Assembly (NCBI RefSeq): GCF_964340395.1
Contig: NC_135552.1
Location: 21,364,681 to 21,382,180 of the forward strand
From: Glandiceps talaboti
Taxonomy: Eukaryota > Hemichordata > Enteropneusta > Spengelidae
DNA: 17,500 bases
Direction of reading: 5' to 3'
The position numbers were made by a program, and so were the translations under genes. Positions 16,701 to 17,500 of this stretch are shown piece after piece. Numbering within the stretch: the stretch's first letter is position 1; each line of letters begins with the position of its first letter. Below the pieces are notes generated by a model. That model did not search any database, was not told the origin of the DNA, and saw only the letters and a list, made by a program, of their open reading frames with translations.

Positions 16701-17500
16701 TATTTTAACATGTCAAGGTAGTAATAGTACATAAAATTTGAATCAAAATAAAAGGTAGTGTGAGGGTATGTACAGGGTCCCCATGTTAGAAAATGTTATA
16801 TGTGTGAAACTAATGACTATTGATAATGAGTACCATTTTGATTGTATACAATCATATTTCAGTATTTACCCTTATATTACTTTCGTAACATAAATGTATT
16901 ATTTTACTTCAATACAATTTGTGATTTTGTCTTTCGCAGAAGAGAAAAAACTATTTTTGCAAAATGTATAACTCAATATCGTTCCTCTGTTGACGTTCTC
17001 TTGTTTAAAAATTGGCCTTTCACCAAGTACGGAAATAAACCACAGTTATTACTATATTTACAAAAAGACAGACGTTCCCCACTTTTCATTACATTCAGCC
17101 CGTGGATATGTTTTGTGGCAATCAAAATCAAGCACGAATGCAGAGCTAGAGGTGATAATGATTAATTTTCCCATTAAAGGGCCTCTGTGAATAGAATAAT
17201 CTATGTTGTGACTTGTTTTCGCCAGCTGCGCCGATTGTTTAGTCTCCAATGAAGGACTCCTGGCTCTACTACCTCGTTGGCCGTTTATTGATGTTATTAT
17301 AATAGTTTATCACAGGAACTATATATGGATAAGGGCCATTTGTATGCTCTTGATCCGACACAAAATCTGTACCATAGCAGATTTTGTATTTATACTCTTT
17401 CAGAAGTTAAAACATCAAACATCCTACTCACATGTACCACCAGTACAGGGTGACCACTTGTTGAAATTACTGAAGTCGCCTCTTGATGTGTAGCATATTC
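245..17500 (-). CDS. Integrin alpha subunit gene (24 exons, both ends missing)
   Basis: Spliced minus-strand gene; exons are listed individually below. The joined reading of 795 residues covers propeller blades 3-7 (to about residue 313), thigh (314-458), genu Cys loop (463-469), calf-1 (470-622) and calf-2 (623-795). All 23 junctions agree in phase and almost all donors and acceptors are good GT/AG sites. Integrin alpha chains are single-pass membrane receptors that pair with a beta chain and bind extracellular matrix or cell ligands. Supporting signs are FG-GAP repeats with DxDxDG-type calcium loops, the thigh CFSLKICFSYTG pattern, CGNERIC at the genu, and an RRKR cleavage site. There is no I domain between blades 2 and 3. 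Resemblance is strongest to alphaV/alpha5/alpha8/PS2, but orthology needs a tree. Start codon, transmembrane segment and tail lie outside the window. Confidence 0.95.
390..939 (-). other. Intron 23 (550 bp)
   Basis: No feature seen; exons 23 and 24 join in phase 0. Confidence 0.7.
940..1020 (-). CDS. Integrin alpha exon 23, heavy/light-chain cleavage site
   Basis: An 81-bp exon preceded by an excellent pyrimidine-rich acceptor (TTCTTATTTTCCTAG), with donor GTAGGG. It codes TQVHPTVITNSTKRRKREET and AKASFKM. R734-R-K-R737 followed by Glu fits the furin-type R-x-[KR]-R rule and sits just where cleavable alpha chains are cut, between DGPPC and the C-x4-C-x4-C motif. A sequon (NST) lies just before it. 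It is symmetrical (phase 0 to 0), so skipping would keep the frame and delete the site. Confidence 0.85.
1021..1655 (-). other. Intron 22 (635 bp)
   Basis: No feature beyond the strong acceptor before exon 23. The minus-strand frame at 1526-1768 is an exon 22 shadow. Confidence 0.75.
1656..1841 (-). CDS. Integrin alpha exon 22, calf-2 domain
   Basis: The longest exon here (62 codons, phase 0 to 0), with acceptor GAATTGCAG and donor GTATGT. It codes VRNLGPNAIDGADVTINWPA, then FTPAGGHLLYLLDVHLQDGP, PCVVYGEYNPEKVTISRVHS and IL. N-x-G-P-x(6-8)-x-[IL]-x-W-P, LLY and D-G-P-x-C are the calf-2 hallmarks. The Cys of DGPPC is the heavy-chain partner that links to the light chain in cleaved alpha subunits. 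Confidence 0.95.
1842..2986 (-). other. Intron 21 (1145 bp)
   Basis: HFYE of exon 21 joins VRNLGP of exon 22 exactly as in alphaV, so no exon is lost here. It holds three tandem GGATTCC units (2340-2360) and an 89-codon minus-strand open frame (2119-2388) of unknown meaning. Confidence 0.75.
2340..2360. repeat. Three tandem GGATTCC units
   Basis: Three exact 7-base copies, followed by decayed copies (TATTCCGATTC). Intron 21. Confidence 0.85.
2987..3092 (-). CDS. Integrin alpha exon 21, calf-2 start
   Basis: Acceptor TTTTTCTTACAG, donor GTAAAG. It codes GVSTPEFVWFYHRVDKPNFI, then ITREGEIGPEVRHFYE. G-V-S-[ST]-P-[ED] and [ED]-[IV]-G-P-x-V-x-H-x-Y-E are strong signatures of RGD-class alpha chains (GVSSPDHVF and EDVGPVVQHIYE in alphaV). 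It ends in phase 0. Confidence 0.95.
3093..3607 (-). other. Intron 20 (515 bp)
   Basis: Carries the (AC)n microsatellite at 3449-3512; otherwise plain. Confidence 0.75.
3435..3512. repeat. (ACTC)n then (AC)n microsatellite
   Basis: A few CACT units lead into about 31 uninterrupted AC units (from about 3449). Intronic; read as GU in the gene's transcript. Confidence 0.97.
3608..3697 (-). CDS. Integrin alpha exon 20, end of calf-1
   Basis: Acceptor CACTTACAG, donor GTAGGA. It codes STHLEESDTLSNNDVWLNIP, then VNVNSTVLLT. The pattern S-x-x-L-x-x-x-D-x-[LV]-S-[ND]-N and then a V-L-L-T strand is the calf-1 to calf-2 transition in this family (SSHKVDLAVLAAVEI in alphaV). A sequon (NST) is present. 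The Gly codon is split with exon 21. Confidence 0.9.
3698..4045 (-). other. Intron 19 (348 bp)
   Basis: No feature seen. Confidence 0.75.
4046..4149 (-). CDS. Integrin alpha exon 19, calf-1 domain
   Basis: Acceptor TTCTATTACAG, donor GTAAAT. It codes VEFAVTVSTLGFNGSDYIQL, then NEKDKTVEIYLKAD, plus two bases of Ser. It equals the LLAGLRFSVHQ and SVKFDLQIQSSN beta strands of calf-1. One sequon (NGS) is visible. Confidence 0.9.
4150..4505 (-). other. Intron 18 (356 bp)
   Basis: Carries the (GCC)6(GTT)12 compound repeat at 4347-4400; otherwise plain. Confidence 0.75.
4347..4400. repeat. Compound trinucleotide repeat (GCC)6(GTT)12
   Basis: Six GCC units directly followed by twelve GTT units, then degenerate ATC/GTC/GTT. 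In the transcript this is (AAC)12(GGC)6. It is intronic: the open frame across it (Thr and Ala runs) is not in the integrin reading. Confidence 0.97.
4506..4592 (-). CDS. Integrin alpha exon 18, calf-1 Cys pair
   Basis: Codes EYIVSCLDSPQFEGTITC, then SAGNPLKSADQ; 29 codons, phase 0 to 0. VSC-x8-TC-[SD]-x-GNPL matches the conserved calf-1 pair (LSC...VVCDLGNPM). The acceptor used is CATAATAG. Two other AGs downstream would drop the first Cys, and one would break the frame with exon 17. Donor is GTATGT. Confidence 0.88.
4593..5074 (-). other. Intron 17 (482 bp)
   Basis: Carries the (TGTA)n(TG)n compound microsatellite. Exons 17 and 18 join directly in the protein, so no exon is missing. Confidence 0.75.
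4701..4789. repeat. Compound microsatellite (TGTA)n(TG)n
   Basis: About 12 TGTA units run into about 20 TG units. In the transcript it reads CA then TACA. Intronic. Confidence 0.97.
5075..5225 (-). CDS. Integrin alpha exon 17, calf-1 domain start
   Basis: Acceptor TTTATCTGCAG, donor GTAAGT. It codes FDVDEVLIGGTDHFKLQITL, then ANRGEDSFETKVSIQLPAGF and DFIRAQKTNAS. The family pattern here is I-G-x2-[ND]-x-[FL]-x-L-x-[IV]-x2-x-N-x-G-E-[DG]-[SA]-[FY]-E. A sequon (NAS) lies at the exon end. It ends in phase 0. Confidence 0.93.
5348..5415 (-). CDS. Integrin alpha exon 16, genu loop
   Basis: Codes VHIQRNCGNERICVPDLSL and TAD, plus two bases of Phe. CGNERIC (residues 463-469) has the C-x5-C spacing of the genu loop in alphaV (CGEDNVC), where the leg bends and a calcium ion binds. 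There are two in-frame acceptors 12 bases apart: CACCTAG, which adds VHIQ, and TTCAG inside it. The outer one is preferred because the family has a hydrophobic-rich run before the Cys. Donor GTAAGT. Confidence 0.9.
5660..5788 (-). CDS. Integrin alpha exon 15, end of thigh domain
   Basis: Acceptor CTTGTTACAG, donor GTGAGA. It codes KQVVDKYSSIAVDITYKIPE, then SAPYFGALRPVQNQYAPSV and TRKL. The pattern D-K-x-[ST]-x-I-x-[VI]-x-[IM]-x-Y, and P-V-x-N-Q-[YF] later on, matches the DKLTPITIFMEYRL and PILNQF segments of alphaV. It is exactly 43 codons, phase 0 at both ends. Confidence 0.93.
5789..6289 (-). other. Intron 14 (501 bp)
   Basis: No feature seen. Confidence 0.75.
6290..6438 (-). CDS. Integrin alpha exon 14, thigh domain
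   Basis: Acceptor TTAACTTTCAG, donor GTATGT. It codes DIEFTSALDSLKERQKRAYY, then KGTSAKNITGGLTLKLPNTS and TCREWHSYIK. The L-D-S-L-K-[EK]-x-x-x-R-A pattern equals the family ELLLDKLKQKGAIRRALF segment, and TCREW provides the Cys pairing with KIC of exon 13. Two N-glycosylation sequons are visible (NIT and NTS). Phase ends at 0. Confidence 0.94.
6514..6527. repeat. Poly-C tract (14)
   Basis: Fourteen C in intron 13, followed by CGGAATTCC-like sequence. Length may be uncertain in sequencing. Confidence 0.95.
6597..6652 (-). CDS. Integrin alpha exon 13, thigh Cys strand
   Basis: A 56-bp exon. Of the three possible AG sites, the one at 6654-6653 (TTAATTTCAG) is right, because it gives PVA-C-FSLKICFSYTGIKVP, the family pattern C-F-x3-[IL]-C-F-x-Y. 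The two internal AGs would destroy one or both Cys, or bring in a stop. The donor is GTGAGT. The last base starts an Asp codon shared with exon 14. Confidence 0.9.
6653..7286 (-). other. Intron 12 (634 bp)
   Basis: Contains an imperfect TTTGATTT-type repeat at about 7119-7149. Otherwise plain AT-rich sequence. Confidence 0.7.
7119..7149. repeat. Imperfect TTTGATTT repeat
   Basis: Three diverged copies of a roughly 10-base unit containing TTGATTT, in intron 12. Confidence 0.6.
7287..7382 (-). CDS. Integrin alpha exon 12, start of thigh domain
   Basis: Acceptor CATGGTAG, donor GTATGT. It reads RSRPVVNIKADVSVFPEYID, then LEKPCHDGAPVA. RSRPVV is the conserved propeller-thigh hinge (ARPVI in alphaV), followed by an Ig-like strand. 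The Cys in EKPC and the Cys formed across the junction with exon 13 would form the first thigh disulfide. Confidence 0.93.
7383..8008 (-). other. Intron 11 (626 bp)
   Basis: No feature seen; the minus-strand frame at 7327-7557 partly overlaps exon 12 in another frame. Confidence 0.75.
8009..8054 (-). CDS. Integrin alpha exon 11, end of propeller
   Basis: A 46-bp exon with acceptor AAATTTGCAG and donor GTAAGT. It codes DILVGAYASDKAVLL plus two bases of Arg. It matches DLIVGAFGVDRAILYR of alphaV, the last strand of blade 7 that closes the propeller. The exon is short but its phase fits both neighbours. Confidence 0.93.
8055..8550 (-). other. Intron 10 (496 bp)
   Basis: No feature seen. Confidence 0.75.
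8551..8641 (-). CDS. Integrin alpha exon 10, propeller blade 7 start
   Basis: Acceptor ATACTTTCAG, donor GTAATT. It codes VIRASDINANLKTFGSSLAG, then GLDMDNNQYS. TFGSSLAGGLDMDNNQYSD is the last FG repeat; the loop D290-M-D-N-N-Q-Y-S-D298 has the D-x-D-x-N-x-Y-x-D form known for blade 7. In mammals the corresponding strand reads FGYSM or FGSSL. The final Asp is split with exon 11. Confidence 0.94.
8642..9212 (-). other. Intron 9 (571 bp)
   Basis: AT-rich; no feature seen. A 76-codon minus-strand frame at 8708-8938 has no splice-compatible role. Confidence 0.75.
9213..9310 (-). CDS. Integrin alpha exon 9, propeller blade 6 GAP strand
   Basis: Acceptor CAAATTGACAG, donor GTAAAC. Residues are DIAVGAPYYGNDNKGAVFIY, then HGSENGIRTKISQ. 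They match the family [22 protein letters not shown] segment closely. It completes the blade-6 calcium loop and ends in phase 0, before the LEG-type strand of blade 7. Confidence 0.95.
9311..9768 (-). other. Intron 8 (458 bp)
   Basis: No feature seen. Confidence 0.75.
9769..9871 (-). CDS. Integrin alpha exon 8, propeller blade 6 start
   Basis: Acceptor GCCTTTCAG, donor GTGGGT. It codes YVFDEPDKMTGDQSGARFGS, then AVAAIGDVNLDGYN. ARFGSAVAAIGD is nearly the alphaV blade-6 strand (ARFGSAIAPLGD), and D227-V-N-L-D-G-Y-N-D235 is an intact calcium loop. The final Asp is split with exon 9. Phase is 0 at the start with one base over at the end. Confidence 0.95.
9872..10238 (-). other. Intron 7 (367 bp)
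   Basis: A purine-rich tract on the plus strand (about 10120-10142), which is a pyrimidine tract in the transcript roughly 100 bases after the donor. No exon follows it. Confidence 0.7.
10239..10341 (-). CDS. Integrin alpha exon 7, propeller blade 5 calcium loop and GAP strand
   Basis: Acceptor ATTTCCTCAG, donor GTAAGA. It completes D161-V-N-A-D-G-R-D-D169, a full calcium-binding loop, followed by VIVGAPYY. The surface segment TDKADSNDKWDAGRVYVYHL continues to NEM. The G-R-V-Y-V-Y strand is the usual outer strand leading to the next blade. It ends in phase 0. Confidence 0.94.
10342..11083 (-). other. Intron 6 (742 bp)
   Basis: No exon or repeat recognised. The plus-strand open frames at 10251-10614 overlap exon 7 and are chance shadows. 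Confidence 0.75.
11084..11202 (-). CDS. Integrin alpha exon 6, propeller blade 5 start
   Basis: Acceptor CTTGTTATAG, donor GTAAGT. It reads VDIYSQRNSGELEIKDYLFG, then EQMGSYFGYSICVSDVNAD. FGYSI and SDVNADG are the FG strand and the start of a calcium loop, completed in exon 7. The pattern G-E-Q-M-G-S-Y-F-G-[YF]-S is also typical of blade 5 in alphaV (GEQMAAYFGFS). It starts in phase 0 and leaves GG for the Gly codon at the junction. Confidence 0.93.
12023..12148. mobile_element. Foldback / MITE-like element, 126 bp
   Basis: A long imperfect inverted repeat. Outer arms AGTATGTT (12023) and AACATACT (12141); middle arms AACAAGAACTT (12038) and AAGTTCTTGTT (12121); inner perfect 13-bp stem TTATTAACACTTC (12068-12080) and GAAGTGTTAATAA (12089-12101) around the 8-base loop TCTTCGGT. 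Nested arms over the whole length with no coding content fit a non-autonomous foldback element or MITE. I see no convincing target-site duplication, so the class is open. Confidence 0.6.
12159..12184. repeat. (TTTG)n microsatellite
   Basis: About six TTTG units just beyond the foldback element. Confidence 0.9.
12274..12368 (-). CDS. Integrin alpha exon 5, propeller blade 4 FG-GAP repeat
   Basis: Acceptor TTTCTAACAG. It codes GYSVAIGQFSQNKYYQYG, then YAVGAPKGNAMKGK. The framework GYSVA-G-F and AVGAP is a clear FG-GAP repeat. However, the loop that carries D-x-[DN]-x-D-G in alphaV blade 4 is SQNKYYQ here, so this calcium site is probably absent. The exon end has two overlapping donors, GTAAGG and five bases later GTGAGT. 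Only the second keeps frame with exon 6, giving GK|VDIYSQ, which matches the family GMVYIYDG strand. Confidence 0.9.
12369..12969 (-). other. Intron 4 (601 bp)
   Basis: AT-rich, with A/T-only runs near its 5' splice site end at 12880-12930. No repeat or exon recognised. Confidence 0.75.
12970..13056 (-). CDS. Integrin alpha exon 4, linker between propeller blades 3 and 4
   Basis: Acceptor ATTTTACAG, donor GTAAGA. The residues continue WQ|GQIYVADLIFNNFYY and then TLERDDDQEYDNYA. This equals the QGQLI strand and the following surface loop of alphaV. No I domain is inserted here or in the nearby exons. The acidic stretch ERDDDQEYD is specific to this protein, and I assign no function to it. Two bases are inherited from exon 3 and one base is left for exon 5. 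Confidence 0.9.
13057..13381 (-). other. Intron 3 (325 bp)
   Basis: Ordinary AT-rich intron; no feature seen. Confidence 0.75.
13382..13427 (-). CDS. Integrin alpha exon 3, propeller blade 3 FG-GAP core
   Basis: A 46-bp exon between CTTGTAG and GTATGA. It codes GIALVVGAPGSYSWQ plus the first base of Gly. It matches the family GGPGSFYWQG strand, and V-V-G-A-P is the GAP half of an FG-GAP repeat. It starts in phase 0 and ends with one base over. It is too short to detect alone but fits exactly between its neighbours. Confidence 0.9.
13428..14080 (-). other. Intron 2 (653 bp)
   Basis: Contains the C11/T24 homopolymer pair at 13718-13752. Nothing else recognised. Confidence 0.75.
13718..13752. 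repeat. C11/T24 homopolymer pair
   Basis: Eleven C directly followed by 24 T on the plus strand, so A24 then G11 in the transcript. Could be the remnant tail of a retroposed sequence, but no body is recognised. Confidence 0.95.
14081..14163 (-). CDS. Integrin alpha exon 2, propeller blade 3
   Basis: Acceptor is an A-and-T-rich TTTTTTTTCAG, and the donor is GTATTT (weak but in phase). Residues 24-50 read DGIMHHPYLRWNGLGN and then CQAGMSTDVIK. The second part aligns with the CQGGFSIDFTK segment of alphaV, where the Cys closes the loop opened by the SPC motif of the previous exon. The codon split with exon 1 gives Phe; the exon ends in phase 0. Confidence 0.88.
15423..15436. repeat. 14-bp perfect palindrome
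   Basis: GCAAGTATACTTGC in intron 1. The flanks have weak matching arms (CCAGGTCAGC at 15415 and GCTGACCTTGG at 15541), too loose to call an element. Confidence 0.55.
16641..16652. repeat. Poly-G tract (12)
   Basis: Twelve G in intron 1, in an otherwise G-rich short patch (16622-16660). Confidence 0.95.
17360..17387. repeat. Inverted repeat, 10-bp arms
   Basis: ACAAAATCTG and CAGATTTTGT around the 8-base spacer TACCATAG. It lies about 45-70 bases past the exon 1 donor in the transcript and would form a stable intronic hairpin. Confidence 0.7.
17432..17500 (-). CDS. Integrin alpha exon 1 of window (5' truncated), propeller blade 2/3
   Basis: The exon runs off the window edge. Its donor is GTGAGT at 17431-17426. 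The open frame leaves two bases from an upstream codon and ends with one base over. It reads ICYTSRGDFSNFNKWSPC and then TGGT. This matches the family pattern G-T-C-(about 12)-[YF]-[SA]-P-C at the end of the second propeller blade in alphaV and alpha8. The two Cys probably form the conserved disulfide. The exon contains an RGD tripeptide, which is unusual inside the receptor itself. Confidence 0.88.

Larger units (their letters stand above)
14164..17431 (-). other. Intron 1 of window (3268 bp)
   Basis: Longest intron. I see no exon in it: the SPC motif of exon 1 and CQAG of exon 2 are already at family spacing. It holds a poly-G tract, a CpG-dense patch near 14.8-14.93 kb, a 14-bp palindrome (15423-15436) and a short hairpin close to the donor. 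Several open frames (for example 16842-17165 plus strand, 107 codons) look like chance; they are AT-rich, lysine/isoleucine-heavy and match no family I know. Confidence 0.8.

Noticed and set aside
16842-17165. 107-codon plus-strand open frame in intron 1, with overlapping frames at 16990-17190 and 17058-17249
   Set aside because: Composition is that of AT-rich intron DNA, no family resemblance or splice context, and three overlapping frames on both strands suggest chance.
1-17500. tRNA, rRNA, CRISPR, prokaryotic IS elements or operon signals
   Set aside because: None seen on either strand; the window reads as a single animal gene with its introns.

Overview
This window is animal (invertebrate metazoan) genomic DNA holding most of one large, intron-rich gene on the minus strand: an integrin alpha subunit. 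The DNA is AT-rich, and short coding exons (46-186 bp) with GT..AG borders are separated by introns of about 0.15-3.3 kb containing microsatellites and homopolymers. No bacterial-style operons or plus-strand genes are visible. The phylum cannot be fixed by eye; a non-vertebrate deuterostome or a lophotrochozoan would fit.

Reading the minus strand from 17500 down to 1, I can join 24 exons whose phases agree at every junction. Together they give an open reading of 795 residues with no internal stop. Residue numbers below refer to this partial protein. Both ends lie outside the window: the signal peptide and first propeller blades are missing beyond 17500, and the transmembrane helix and GFFKR-type tail are missing beyond position 1. 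Layout: 17500-8009 (exons 1-11), rest of the seven-bladed beta-propeller with FG-GAP repeats and three good calcium loops; 7382-5660 (exons 12-15), thigh domain; 5415-5348 (exon 16), genu Cys loop; 5225-3608 (exons 17-20), calf-1; 3092-245 (exons 21-24), calf-2 with an RRKR furin-type heavy/light-chain site in its own small exon (940-1020). Exon 25 (1-61) is only a weak candidate.

There is no inserted I (von Willebrand A) domain. The calf-2 sequence (EIGPEVRHFYE, then INWP and DGPPC) and the C-x4-C-x4-C motif after the cleavage site resemble the alphaV/alpha5/alpha8/PS2 class of RGD-binding integrins most closely. That subclass call is from memory, so I give no gene symbol.

The introns hold (AC)n, (TGTA)n(TG)n, (GCC)6(GTT)12, poly-C, poly-C/poly-T and poly-G tracts, a 126-bp foldback (MITE-like) element at 12023-12148, and a CpG-dense patch near 14.8 kb. 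I saw no tRNA, rRNA, CRISPR array or prokaryotic mobile element, and no convincing new biological system. The points most worth checking are the cassette-like cleavage-site exon, the RGD inside the integrin's own propeller, the degenerate first calcium loop, and complementary CA/GU tracts flanking three exons.
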